Below, piece by piece: positions 1-7,833 of a stretch of DNA of 53,478 nucleotides (within the stretch, counting starts at the first letter, position 1; each line of letters starts with the position of its first letter). The stretch is from positions 1 through 53,478 of the forward strand of contig NZ_JAUSLG010000103.1 of assembly GCF_030646615.1 (NCBI RefSeq), read 5' to 3'. The position numbers and the translations under genes are program-made. This DNA comes from Phenylobacterium sp. Lineage in GTDB: Bacteria > Pseudomonadota > Alphaproteobacteria > Caulobacterales > Caulobacteraceae. The notes under the pieces are model-generated. The model ran no database searches, was not told the origin of the DNA, and saw only the letters and a program-made list of their open reading frames with translations.

Positions 1-508
1 GCGCGCCCTCGACATAGGCCACATGCGCTGAGGCCACCCCGGCCCCGATGTCGGCCAGAAGCTGCGCCGCATCATGGCGAAACGGGTGGCCGAAGGCCGC
101 TTCGACGGCGCGCAGGAAATCGTCGATGTCCCCGGCCGTCGCCACCGTCCTGATCGACAGGCCTGGCTCCACAGGGCGCTGCAGAAAGGCCTCATCAAGG
201 GCGCGGACCAGCAGGGTCTCCTTAGGCTCGGGGACAAAGCCGTGGCGCTCCAGGATGCGCGGCAGATCCGCTGGCCGATCGTGCCCGTGAACCTTCCACT
301 CCAGTTCCCCGCCGGTGGCCTGCAGATGGGCGACCTCGGCCGCCACCTGAGCCTCCGCATCGGCCTCTGACAGGTCGGAATAGACGATGCAGTTATAGGG
401 CCCGCTGAGCCGCACCAGCCCCCGGACCCGGGTCGCCGCCAGCCCCGGCGTCAGCGGCGGGTCCCGCCGCATCTCGGCGTCATAGCGCGCCAGAAGATCG
501 GTCCGCAT
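1..508 (-). CDS. GNAT-family N-acetyltransferase, 3' end cut off by the window
   Basis: Reading leftward from the ATG at 508 the frame stays open to base 1, giving 169 codons with no stop, so the C-terminal end lies outside the window. The segment LEWKVHGHDRPADLP followed by LERHGFVPE and then a VRAL strand is the layout of a two-lobed GNAT acetyltransferase, in which an acyl group from acetyl-CoA is moved to an amine. The usual acetyl-CoA loop (R/Q-x-x-G-x-G/A) would lie in the missing part, so it cannot be checked. The substrate is unknown. It is the most downstream gene visible on this strand and is separated by 40 bp from the next minus-strand gene. Confidence 0.6.
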   Translation of the reverse strand, partial: MRTDLLARYDAEMRRDPPLTPGLAATRVRGLVRLSGPYNCIVYSDLSEADAEAQVAAEVAHLQATGGELEWKVHGHDRPADLPRILERHGFVPEPKETLLVRALDEAFLQRPVEPGLSIRTVATAGDIDDFLRAVEAAFGHPFRHDAAQLLADIGAGVASAHVAYVEGA

Positions 509-548
509 GTTTGACCCCCTCTGGCCGAACGCTTCTGCGCGCCTTGGC

Positions 549-869
549 TCAGCAGCGGTTGAACATCACACACCGAAGACCGGGATAGTCTTTCAGGGAG
601 CCTGTGTCGCGGTAGCGCCGCATCTGCGCCTTGAAGGCGGCTTCGGCTTCAAACTGCGCCGCGCCCCGTCCGGTCAGCACGTCATAGACGGGCGGATCAT
701 CCTCCTGCCGCGGCGGGGCGATCACGATCAGCTCCTCGACCGGCTTCGGCGCATCGAGGATGACCGAAGGCTGCGGCTGGGGATCGGCAGGCTCCGGCGG
801 CGGCGGCGCCTGCGCGACGACCGTCGCCAGGACGAGCGGAACGAGCCACATCGCAACCCCCATTTGCAT
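549..869 (-). CDS. Small exported protein of unknown function
   Basis: The protein is about 106 residues. A hydrophobic start (MGVAMWLVPLVLATVVAQA) reads as a Sec signal peptide with likely cleavage after VAQA. A proline-rich segment follows, then a charged C-terminal part with two cysteines (GLRCVMFNRC) that could form a disulfide in the periplasm. I recognise no family. Two in-frame ATGs (869 and 863) could start it, and neither has a clear ribosome binding site. It sits between the GNAT gene and the divergent parD gene. Codon choice is typical of the window. Confidence 0.55.
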   Translation of the reverse strand: MQMGVAMWLVPLVLATVVAQAPPPPEPADPQPQPSVILDAPKPVEELIVIAPPRQEDDPPVYDVLTGRGAAQFEAEAAFKAQMRRYRDTGSLKDYPGLRCVMFNRC

Positions 870-973
870 CCAGGGTCAGGCTCAACCGCCTATGTGGCGG
901 GAACGTGGCGAGCTTGCCGGTGTGAAGTCGTCATACCTCGTGGTAAGGTCGCATCAAAGCGAGGCCCCATCCC

Positions 974-1249
974 ATGATCGAGAAGAGAACCATCAGCCTG
1001 CCCCAGGACCAGGCGGCGTTCATCGACGCAAAGGTCAGTTCAGGCGACTACGCCTCGGCCAGCGAGGTGGTCCGCGCCGGCCTTCGCGCCCTGAAGGAAC
1101 GCGACGAAGCCATCAGCCGCTGGCTCCGGGAAGAGGTCGCCCCCACCTACGACGCCATGCGAGAGGACCCCGGCAGGGCGTTGTCTTCGGCGTCGGTCTT
1201 CTCAGACATCCAGGCGCGGCACGAGGAACGGTCGAAGGATCGCAAGTGA
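974..1249 (+). CDS. parD: ParD/CopG-type antitoxin
   Basis: This 91-residue protein opens with a ribbon-helix-helix segment (RTISLPQDQAAFIDAKVSSG, then YASASEVVRAGLRAL), the standard DNA-binding fold of ParD antitoxins. The C-terminal half is charged and helical and in the family wraps the toxin. Family knowledge: ParD represses its own promoter and neutralises ParE, a gyrase poison. The stop overlaps a GTG by 4 bp (GTGA), the usual translational coupling to parE, but the downstream frame is short and broken. It therefore seems to be an antitoxin without a working partner, or a relic of an inactivated module. Confidence 0.75.
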   Translation: MIEKRTISLPQDQAAFIDAKVSSGDYASASEVVRAGLRALKERDEAISRWLREEVAPTYDAMREDPGRALSSASVFSDIQARHEERSKDRK

Positions 1250-1356
1250 TCCGCCGGACGGTTGTCTTCAGCCCCGAAGCGACGTGCGCACGACGGGCAG
1301 ATAACCATCGAGATCAGCGACTGGGCCGGCTTCTCCACAGAGGCAAGAGCGGTTGA
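1246..1356 (+). pseudogene. Truncated parE toxin remnant
   Basis: The frame starts with GTG overlapping the parD stop by 4 bp and begins VIRRTVVFSPEA, which is how ParE/RelE-fold toxins open. It diverges after about 12 residues and stops after 36 codons, where a full ParE needs about 95-100. The following bases in the other two frames do not restore a recognisable ParE body. The remnant suggests a deletion or recombination just downstream of parD, consistent with the abrupt fall in GC after about 1357. Confidence 0.5.
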
Positions 1357-1405
1357 CCGGAAGACCCCAGCATGCCTCAGTTGGTAGAAAATTAGGGGGC
1401 GCGCT

Positions 1406-1846
1406 ATGAGACAGGTATATTTTGCGGCTCTGTCTGCTGTGCTTTTGGCTGGATGCTCGACAACAGCGAGCTTGTATCCGGTCGAAGGCCCGCTTAGCAA
1501 GCTAGTGCCAATCCCGATAATTGTCGCGACTGTGAGCGGGATTGCCGGCAACAATGGACCAATCAACATGACAATGCCTGATGGCTCCACGTGTACCGGT
1601 GAGTGGTCCTCGGCTGCTGCTAGCCCGGTGAGCTATGGTGCCGGAAGCCTGATTGGAACGTACGGAGCGACGTACTTTCAGGGGATCAATCTGGATGCCG
1701 GCAGGGGACAGAATCCCGGCCGTGCTATCGCGAATTGCTCCGATGGCAATCAGGTTGAAGTTGAATTCATAACAGGCGCTGGTACTGCCACCGGTTTTGG
1801 AGTTGCGCGTGATCGCCGTGCGAACGTCTTCCGCGTGCTGTTTTAA
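1406..1846 (+). CDS. Lipoprotein of unknown function
   Basis: The 146-residue product has a lipoprotein signal: MRQVYFAALSAVLLAGCS, with a lipobox LAGC and the cysteine at residue 17. The mature part is glycine- and threonine-rich with two later cysteines (STCTGEW and ANCSDG) and a repeated glycine pattern (GSLIGTYGATYFQG), consistent with a small beta-rich envelope protein. I do not recognise the family. The gene and its flanks are clearly less GC-rich and use A/T-ending codons more than the neighbours, which suggests acquisition from outside. It is followed by the tail end of the minus-strand Rut-like operon. Confidence 0.65.
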   Translation: MRQVYFAALSAVLLAGCSTTASLYPVEGPLSKLVPIPIIVATVSGIAGNNGPINMTMPDGSTCTGEWSSAAASPVSYGAGSLIGTYGATYFQGINLDAGRGQNPGRAIANCSDGNQVEVEFITGAGTATGFGVARDRRANVFRVLF

Positions 1847-1891
1847 TTGCTTTGAAGTGCGGCTTACGCGTCTTGCGGCATACCGTAGCCC

Positions 1892-2704
1892 TCAAAACGG
1901 CTTATCCCCCGCCACCGTGACCCGGAAGCCTGACCGCGTGTCCGGGAAGTAGTCCCAGATGGCCTGGTGCCAGGTGCAGCGGTTGTCCCAGAAGGCCACC
2001 GAATTGGCCTGCCAGCGGAAGCGGACCTGATAGTTCGGGTTCATGCAGTGGACGTAGAGGAAGTTGAGGATGGCCGCGCTCTCGTCCTCGGGCATGCCCT
2101 CGATGTGGGTGGTGTAGGACGGGTTGACGAAGATCAGCTTCTTGCCGGTCACCGGATGGGTGCGGACCACCGGATGGACCGAGCGGTTGTACTTGCGGTC
2201 CAGGTCCGGGAAGAGCTTCTGATAGACCGGGTTGGCGTCGTGGACGGCCTGCAGCCCCTCCAGATAGACCTTCATGCGGTCCGACAGGGTGTCATAGGCC
2301 GCATACATCGAGGCGAAGACCGTGTCGCCGCCGCTCTGCGGCACCACGGGCATGTAGAGGATCGAGCCCAGGGGCGGCTCGGGGTCGCAGGTCAGGTCGG
2401 AGTGCCAGTTCTCGCCGGCCACGAACTTGGAGTCCGCATCGGCGTGGATGGCGACGATCTCCGGATGGCCTTCGATGCCGGGAATGGCCGAGTGGATGGC
2501 CAGTTCGCCGAACAGACGGCCCACCGCCTTGTGGGCGTCGTGGTCCATCTCCTGGTCGCGGAAGAACAGCACCTGGTGATTGGCCAGGGCCTCGCGCAGC
2601 TCGGCGGTCTGTCGGTTGCTGAGCGGCTTGCCGAGATCGAGCCCGAACACCTCGGCGCCGATCCGGCGGGTCATCGGCTTCACGTCCAGAACTTCGTAGC
2701 CCAT
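1892..2704 (-). CDS. TauD/TfdA-family Fe(II)/2-oxoglutarate dioxygenase
   Basis: This 270-residue enzyme starts MGYEVLDVKPMTRRIGAEV, the usual TauD opening. The facial triad is visible: His and Asp in NWHSDLTCD and the distal His in CTWHQAIWDYFP, with the 2-oxoglutarate-binding Arg in the RSGFRVTV segment that follows. Family members couple 2-oxoglutarate decarboxylation to hydroxylation of a substrate such as a sulfonate, aryloxyalkanoate or sulfate ester. It is the last gene of the operon that carries RutA-, RutB- and RutF-like enzymes, so it probably acts on the same substrate or on a side group of it. The exact substrate cannot be read from the sequence. Confidence 0.85.
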   Translation of the reverse strand: MGYEVLDVKPMTRRIGAEVFGLDLGKPLSNRQTAELREALANHQVLFFRDQEMDHDAHKAVGRLFGELAIHSAIPGIEGHPEIVAIHADADSKFVAGENWHSDLTCDPEPPLGSILYMPVVPQSGGDTVFASMYAAYDTLSDRMKVYLEGLQAVHDANPVYQKLFPDLDRKYNRSVHPVVRTHPVTGKKLIFVNPSYTTHIEGMPEDESAAILNFLYVHCMNPNYQVRFRWQANSVAFWDNRCTWHQAIWDYFPDTRSGFRVTVAGDKPF

Positions 2705-2718
2705 GGTCTTTGACCTTC

Positions 2719-3237
2719 TTAGTCCTCGGAGCCCAGGAAGCGGCCCTGGCAGTAGATGAGGGGATCGCCGGGAGCAGCCTCGATGTTCAGGCCCCGGCCG
2801 ATCAGGATGTCGTGGTCGCCGGCCGCGTGCAGCGAGTGCAGCCGGCAGTCGATGCTGGCCAGGGCGCCGGCGATCTGCGGATCGCCCAGGGCGCCTGGCG
2901 CAATTTCCACCTCGGCGAAGCGGTCGGTGGCGCCGGGGCCCGCGAACAGGCGAGCCAGATCCCCCTGTCCGGCCGACAGGATGTTGATGCAGAAATGGCC
3001 TGAGCGGCGCACGGCCGCCCGGGTGCGGCTCTTGTGGTCCAGGCAGACCAGCAGCAGCGGCGGATCCAGCGACACTGAAGAGAATGCGCTGACCGTCGTG
3101 CCTACCGGCCGGACCTCCTCGTCCGTCGTGGTGACGATGACCACACCGCTGGCGAAGCTGCCCATGGTGTTGCGCCAGACCATGGGGTCCAGGGGCTGGG
3201 AGACTTCCAGATCGCCGAACACAGACGTCCCCCCCAT
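2719..3237 (-). CDS. RutF-like flavin reductase
   Basis: This 172-residue flavin reductase-domain protein has the typical stretch FASGVVIVTTTDEE, then VGTTVSAFSSVSLDPPLLLVC (FMN-binding strand), and a terminal GRFLG-type edge. Family members use NAD(P)H to reduce FMN, which diffuses to a partner monooxygenase. The partner here should be the RutA-like luciferase-fold enzyme three genes upstream in the same operon. Its ATG overlaps the stop of the preceding M20 gene by one base (TGATG), so translation is coupled. RutF does the same job for RutA in the known uracil pathway. Confidence 0.8.
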   Translation of the reverse strand: MGGTSVFGDLEVSQPLDPMVWRNTMGSFASGVVIVTTTDEEVRPVGTTVSAFSSVSLDPPLLLVCLDHKSRTRAAVRRSGHFCINILSAGQGDLARLFAGPGATDRFAEVEIAPGALGDPQIAGALASIDCRLHSLHAAGDHDILIGRGLNIEAAPGDPLIYCQGRFLGSED

Positions 3238-4619
3238 CAGTCGTTCCCGAACGGGTTGTCACCATAGACCGGCGCACGGGCGGCCTTGGCCTCGCCCGTC
3301 TCGGCCCGACCGCAGACGGCCAGCGCGGTCAGGGCATAGACCAGCGCGCTGTCGGTCAGGTCCTTCGGGGACGGCCGCCAGCGCTTGAAGCCGGTGGTGA
3401 TGGCGGGAATACGGTGCATGTTGAAGACGTTCTGGTCGCGCCACATGCTGGAATAGACCGGCGCGGCCCGCTGGACCGGATGGCCGAGCGACAGCCGCGT
3501 GGCGGCGTCGACCGCGCCCACCAGGGGGGCGACCTCGCCGGCGTCGGCCTCGAAGCCGTGGCGGACCACCATGGGCTCGATATCCACCTCGCCCAGGCCG
3601 GCGGCGCGGACCATCCGCTCGAGCGAGTGCTGCACCTCGGCGATCTTCTGGCGGGGGTTCAGGCCCACCTCCAGATAGAGGTTTACGAGCTCCGTCCCGG
3701 CCCCGAAGGCATAGGGAATGCCGCCGCGCACCGCGGCGATCTGCGCCTTGGGCAGGGCCACGCCGCCAGCGCTCTCATAGGCGCTGTCGGCCTCGTACTG
3801 GCGGCTCCACTGGTGGATGGCGTCGGTGAGCGCGCCCAGGCGATAGATCGGATTGGGGTGGTCGCCGGACTTCTCCGGCTGGGTCAGCAGCGGGGTGAAG
3901 ACGCCCTCCCCCCAGAGCCTGATCCGGAACACCGCATAGCCGCAGCCGACCCAGGTGAGGCCGAAGTCGCAGCCCTCGGCGGCGATGGCGTAGTCCGGCG
4001 CGACGCCGCCGTGGTGGAACAGGTAATGGGCGCCGATATCCTTGCCCATATAGGCCACGCCCCTGTGCTCCTCGATGGGCTCAGGGCCGATCTCGCCCGG
4101 GCAGGCGGTCAGATAGAGCTTGCCGGCCAGGTCGTAGCCGGCGGTCTTCAGCGCCTTGGCCGCGATCAGGAAGCAGCTCATCGGGCCGCGGTCATTGGCG
4201 ATGGGATAGCCGTAGAGAACCCCGTCCTCCAGCCAGCACTTTTCCCACTCCGGATTGTCCAGGGTTTCGGCGCGGTACTTGTAGGCGTCCAGGTCCGGGT
4301 CCCAGGTGGGGGCCTCGGTGTCCAGGTGGGCGGTGAACAGCAGGTTCTTGCCGTCCCCCGATCCGCCATAGGTGCCGATGATGTTGTTGCGCTCAGGGGT
4401 GGCGCCGACCCGGCGGGGGTCGAAGCCCTCCTTCTTCATCCAGTCATGGACGAACTCCCCGGCGGCGAACTCATGGCCGGCCGGGCTCGGGATATTGCCG
4501 AGCGCCAGGGCCAGCTCGACGATCTCGCTCTCGCTGATCGCCGCGGCGATGGCCGCGCGGTCGGCGTCGGTGACGGCGTAGGGCGCCTGGGCGCCGGGCA
4601 GTTGAAATCCATCGGCCAT
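3237..4619 (-). CDS. M20-family zinc metallohydrolase
   Basis: The 460-residue protein has M20 peptidase features: a first metal His in FTAHLDTEAPT, a bridging Asp in PIANDRGPMS, and a catalytic Glu region CPGEIGPEPIEE. The family hydrolyses amide bonds in N-acyl amino acids, ureido compounds and small peptides. The known Rut operon has no such enzyme. Here it lies between the RutB-like and RutF-like genes and overlaps both neighbours by one base, so it is part of the same pathway. A plausible role is cleavage of an acyl, carbamoyl or amide product left after ring opening. That role is inference. Confidence 0.8.
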   Translation of the reverse strand: MADGFQLPGAQAPYAVTDADRAAIAAAISESEIVELALALGNIPSPAGHEFAAGEFVHDWMKKEGFDPRRVGATPERNNIIGTYGGSGDGKNLLFTAHLDTEAPTWDPDLDAYKYRAETLDNPEWEKCWLEDGVLYGYPIANDRGPMSCFLIAAKALKTAGYDLAGKLYLTACPGEIGPEPIEEHRGVAYMGKDIGAHYLFHHGGVAPDYAIAAEGCDFGLTWVGCGYAVFRIRLWGEGVFTPLLTQPEKSGDHPNPIYRLGALTDAIHQWSRQYEADSAYESAGGVALPKAQIAAVRGGIPYAFGAGTELVNLYLEVGLNPRQKIAEVQHSLERMVRAAGLGEVDIEPMVVRHGFEADAGEVAPLVGAVDAATRLSLGHPVQRAAPVYSSMWRDQNVFNMHRIPAITTGFKRWRPSPKDLTDSALVYALTALAVCGRAETGEAKAARAPVYGDNPFGND

Positions 4620-5281
4620 TACGCGGCCTCCTCCCAGGCGGTGATCACCTGGTCGGTGTCGACCAGGATCGCGCAGTTCAGTTCCAGAGCCTTCAGCGAG
4701 GCCTCATGCACTTCGGCCTCATAGGCGGCGCAGGCGTCGGTGGCGATGAAGACATGATAGTCCAGATGGAAGGCGTCGCGGACCGTGCAGTCCACGCAGC
4801 ACTCCGTGGTCAGGCCGGCCACCACCAGGGTGTCGACGCCCAGGCCTTTCAGCACCGCATCCAGCGGCGCGTCGTGGAAGCCGGAATAGCGGGCCTTCTC
4901 CACCACCCGCTCGCCCGGCAGAGGCTTGGGGCCATACCAGTCCGAGCCCACCTCGCCCGCCCGGCAGAGACCGGAGTCGGAGTCCGGGTCTCCGCCGCGC
5001 CGGCGCATCCGCTCGCGCCACGAGAAGGAGTCGGTCTCAGGCCGGGTGAACAGGCCGACAAAGACCACCGGCGTCCCGGTCTTGCGCGCCGCAGCCGCCA
5101 GGGCCTCGGCCTTGGCGAGCGCCGGCGGGACGGTGGACAGGTCCACGCCCCATTGGCCCAGGCGGCCTTCGGGGGCGGCGAAATCCACCTGCATGTCGAT
5201 GATCACCAGGGCCGTGCGGGCGGGCGTGATCCAGGCCGCCAGCCCGTCGGCGGCCGGCGCCGGCGAGGCTTGGCCGGTCAT
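4619..5281 (-). CDS. rutB: RutB-like isochorismatase-fold amidohydrolase
   Basis: This is a 220-residue cysteine hydrolase of the isochorismatase superfamily. The triad can be placed: Asp in LVIIDMQVDFA, Lys in VEKARYSGFHDAPLD, and the nucleophile Cys in GLTTECCVDCTVRDAF. The PRYSGF-like segment and PLDxxL spacing match ureidoacrylate amidohydrolase RutB, which cleaves the product of RutA. It overlaps the RutA-like gene by 4 bp (ATGA) and the M20 gene by 1 bp. Two adjacent cysteines at the nucleophile site (ECCVD) are notable, since RutB normally has a Val or Asn there. The real substrate may differ from ureidoacrylate. Confidence 0.7.
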   Translation of the reverse strand: MTGQASPAPAADGLAAWITPARTALVIIDMQVDFAAPEGRLGQWGVDLSTVPPALAKAEALAAAARKTGTPVVFVGLFTRPETDSFSWRERMRRRGGDPDSDSGLCRAGEVGSDWYGPKPLPGERVVEKARYSGFHDAPLDAVLKGLGVDTLVVAGLTTECCVDCTVRDAFHLDYHVFIATDACAAYEAEVHEASLKALELNCAILVDTDQVITAWEEAA

Positions 5282-6342
5282 GCGAAGGCCGAGCGCAGGC
5301 CAGGCAGGATCTCGGCGCCGAACATCTTCAGGCCTTCCACATAGTCGGGGAAGATCAGCATCAGCCCGTCGAGCTGGGCGAACTCCACGAACTCCTGCAC
5401 CTGCTCGGCGCAGGTGGCCGGCGAGCCCACGGCGGTGTGGGTCATGAAGGCGCCCTGCTGCTTGGCCACCACGTCCAGCTTGTCGGCCGGCACGCCCCAG
5501 CTGCGCAGCATCTCGAGGATCGCGCCCATGTCGGTCCCGGTCTTGTAGTGCTCGACCATGGCCTCGGCCTTCGCGTCGGTCTCACCGTGGACGATGGTGC
5601 ACATGGCGTAGGTCTTGATCGACTTGCCGAGCTCTTCGGCCACCTTCTTGGCCCGCAGGCTGTTGTCGCGGCGCTCTTCGGGCGTGCGTCCGCCGATGAA
5701 GCAGATGTCGGCCTCGCGCACCGAGAACTGGAAGCCGCGGTCGGACTGGCCGGCGCAGATCAGGTCCGGCCGGGGCCGCGACAGGGGTTTGGGGTTCGAC
5801 TGGGCGTCCTTCATGGTGAAGAACTTGCCCGCGTGATCGACGCTGTCCTCGCTCCAGAGGCGCTTGATGATCGCGGTCCATTCCTCGGTCAGGGCGTAGC
5901 GCGCCTCATGATCCAGGCTGTCGTCCCACATGCCCATCTGGTCGAACTCGGCGCGATAGGCGCCGGCCACGATGTTGAGGCCCGCCCGGCCGCCGCTGAT
6001 GTGGTCGAGGGTGGAGATCATCTTGGCCGTCACGGCCGGATTCTGCAGCAGCGGATGGACCGTGGCCCAGATCTTCACATTCTTGGTGGCCTCGGCGATG
6101 CCGGCCATCATGGTCACCGACTCCAGGGACGAGCCCCAGTGGTTGGTCACGCCGCCGAAGCCGCGCCACTTGCCCATGGACATGACGAAGTCCATGCCGA
6201 CCTCGTCGGCGGTGACCGCTGCGGCCCGGTTCTGGGTCCAGAGGTCATCCAGGGGCGGCGAGGTCTCCGAGATGATCCAGCCGCCATTGGCGACCGGCAG
6301 GAAGACGCCGAATTCCTTACTTGAAGAAGGCTTTTGATACAT
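5278..6342 (-). CDS. rutA: RutA-like FMN-dependent monooxygenase (luciferase fold)
   Basis: This 354-residue LLM-class flavin monooxygenase contains several signatures of RutA, the pyrimidine monooxygenase: GVFLPVANGGWIIS, SMGKWRGFGG, SGGRAGLNIVAGAY and ICAGQSDRGF. RutA opens the uracil ring at an amide bond using reduced FMN and oxygen. Relatives (DszA, NtaA/EmoA) cleave C-S or C-N bonds, so the substrate is not fixed by family. I chose the ATG at 6342, which has a GAGG ribosome binding site overlapping the stop of the MFS gene. The upstream ATG at 6366 has none. It is the second gene of the operon. Confidence 0.75.
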   Translation of the reverse strand: MYQKPSSSKEFGVFLPVANGGWIISETSPPLDDLWTQNRAAAVTADEVGMDFVMSMGKWRGFGGVTNHWGSSLESVTMMAGIAEATKNVKIWATVHPLLQNPAVTAKMISTLDHISGGRAGLNIVAGAYRAEFDQMGMWDDSLDHEARYALTEEWTAIIKRLWSEDSVDHAGKFFTMKDAQSNPKPLSRPRPDLICAGQSDRGFQFSVREADICFIGGRTPEERRDNSLRAKKVAEELGKSIKTYAMCTIVHGETDAKAEAMVEHYKTGTDMGAILEMLRSWGVPADKLDVVAKQQGAFMTHTAVGSPATCAEQVQEFVEFAQLDGLMLIFPDYVEGLKMFGAEILPGLRSAFA

Positions 6343-6352
6343 GGGGAACGCC

Positions 6353-7663
6353 TCAGACAGGGTCATTGACTAGGCCGGCGGACGGCGCGGCCGGGGCTTC
6401 GGCTTCGGACTTCAGTTGCGGCGGGCGCATGAAGAGGGAAGCCACGAAAACCACGGCGGCGACGATGCCGAACATTTGGAAGGTGGGGGCGAAGCTGCCG
6501 AGCAGGTCGCGCAGGGAGCCGCCGATCAGGGGGCCAAGCGCCGCCAGGGCGCCGACCAGGCAGACGGTGGAGAAGATCTCCAGATTGTTCTTCCGCCCAT
6601 AATAGTTGAGCAGCAGGATGGTCACCGCCAGCGCCGTCAGGCCAAAGCCGATGCCGGTGCCCACCGCGTAGATGATCATCAGCAGGTAGCTGTCGGCGAC
6701 GCTGAGCGCCAGGGAGCCGACCCCCAGGACGCCGACGGCGAACATCAGCAGCCACTTGGGATCGACCCTGTCGCCGATGAAGCCGCCGCCCAGGCGGGCG
6801 ACCGTGGACATCAGGCCCTCCAGGCTGAGCATGCCCGCGGCGATGCCGGCGGCGACGCCCCGCTCGGACAGGTGGGCGACCGAGAGGCTGGAGACCGTCA
6901 CCCCGCTCAGCAGGTGGACGAAATAGGCCGAGACCAGGATGTAGAACTGCGGCGTCGCCATGGCCTGTTTCAGGGTCCAGTCCTGGGTGGTGCGATAGAC
7001 CGCCAGGGGCGCCGGGGTTGGGGCCGCCGCGGCGGCTTCGGCGTCAGCCTTCACGGCGGCGTCGATCTTCTCGGAAGAGGTCTTCAGCCAGGCGCTGGAG
7101 GGGATCAGCAGCGAGCAGAGCACGCCGATGGCCAGGGCCGCCACGGCCTGCAGGGCCCAGAAGGGACGCCAGGCGCCGCCGGTGGCCTCCATGACGCCGA
7201 GCGCCATCCAGGGGCCGGCCACGCTGCCGAGGCCGCCGAGGGTGAAGTAGAGGCCAAAGGCCATGGCCCGCTTCTGGAAGACCGCCGCCAGCACATGGGT
7301 GCCAGGGATCAGGGCCATCAGCTGGTAGGCCACCCCGCACAGCGCAGTGCCCAGGAAGTAGATCCAGACGTTCTGCGTCAGGTAGAGGCAGACGAAGCCC
7401 AGGGCCATGACCCCGGTCCCTAGCAGCAGGGCGGCGCGGACGCCGAAGCGTCGGATGACCATCGGCGGGAACCAAGCCGAGCCGCCGCAGCAGGCGCCCA
7501 GCAGCGTGAAGCCCAGGCCCGCCTGGGCCCAGCTCCATTCCTGCTCGGCGACCATGGCCGGCAGCACCACCCCCAGCGACGAGAAGGTCGCCGCCGAGAT
7601 CAGGAACAGGAGCAGACTGAAGACGCCTAGCAAAACCCAGGGACGCCATTCGGATCGGGGCAT
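6353..7663 (-). CDS. MFS transporter
   Basis: A 436-residue membrane protein with about 12 hydrophobic segments, the GxxxDxxxPR-type loop replaced by FPPMVIRRFG, and a long central cytoplasmic loop containing an alanine-rich stretch (about residues 210-225). It belongs to the oxalate/formate-antiporter-like branch of the major facilitator superfamily, which often imports organic acids. It is the first gene of the operon that holds the Rut-like enzymes and takes the place of the RutG uracil permease. The start at 7663 (MPRSEWRPWV) is preferred over an upstream in-frame ATG because it begins just before the first membrane helix. Confidence 0.8.
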   Translation of the reverse strand: MPRSEWRPWVLLGVFSLLLFLISAATFSSLGVVLPAMVAEQEWSWAQAGLGFTLLGACCGGSAWFPPMVIRRFGVRAALLLGTGVMALGFVCLYLTQNVWIYFLGTALCGVAYQLMALIPGTHVLAAVFQKRAMAFGLYFTLGGLGSVAGPWMALGVMEATGGAWRPFWALQAVAALAIGVLCSLLIPSSAWLKTSSEKIDAAVKADAEAAAAAPTPAPLAVYRTTQDWTLKQAMATPQFYILVSAYFVHLLSGVTVSSLSVAHLSERGVAAGIAAGMLSLEGLMSTVARLGGGFIGDRVDPKWLLMFAVGVLGVGSLALSVADSYLLMIIYAVGTGIGFGLTALAVTILLLNYYGRKNNLEIFSTVCLVGALAALGPLIGGSLRDLLGSFAPTFQMFGIVAAVVFVASLFMRPPQLKSEAEAPAAPSAGLVNDPV

Positions 7664-7796
7664 TACATGCCTCCACTCTGGAACCCCGCCCGGCCCAGGC
7701 ACAGCGCCAGGACCCGGCAGGAAAGGGCTGCCTTCAAATGTGGGGGCGCGAGGGGGGCTTCAACCGTCGCCGCTTGAAGGCCTCACGCCCGGGGAT

Positions 7797-7827
7797 CACC
7801 CGCCGACGCCTGGGGCGCCGGCGGGTG
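7797..7827 (-). terminator. GC-rich hairpin behind the TonB receptor gene
   Basis: A 9-bp perfect stem (CACCCGCCG at 7797-7805 with CGGCGGGTG at 7819-7827) starts 7 bases after the stop codon of the TonB receptor on the minus strand. There is no run of T after it, so it may be a weak terminator or an RNA-stabilising end. It separates the receptor transcript from the MFS-led operon, whose promoter should lie between 7664 and 7796. Confidence 0.45.
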
Positions 7828-7833
7828 CAAGGA

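Noticed and set aside
1371..1400. A tRNA gene
   Set aside because: Only a 13-base D-arm match; no acceptor stem, anticodon arm or T arm follows. Reported only as a fragment.
1147..1590. Minus-strand frame over parD and the lipoprotein gene
   Set aside because: Although it shows a hydrophobic start, it is antisense to a lipoprotein with a perfect lipobox and has no supporting motif.
2705..3277. Extension of the TauD frame upstream to 3277
   Set aside because: The extra residues are the out-of-frame shadow of the flavin reductase gene. The ATG at 2704 gives the normal TauD start.
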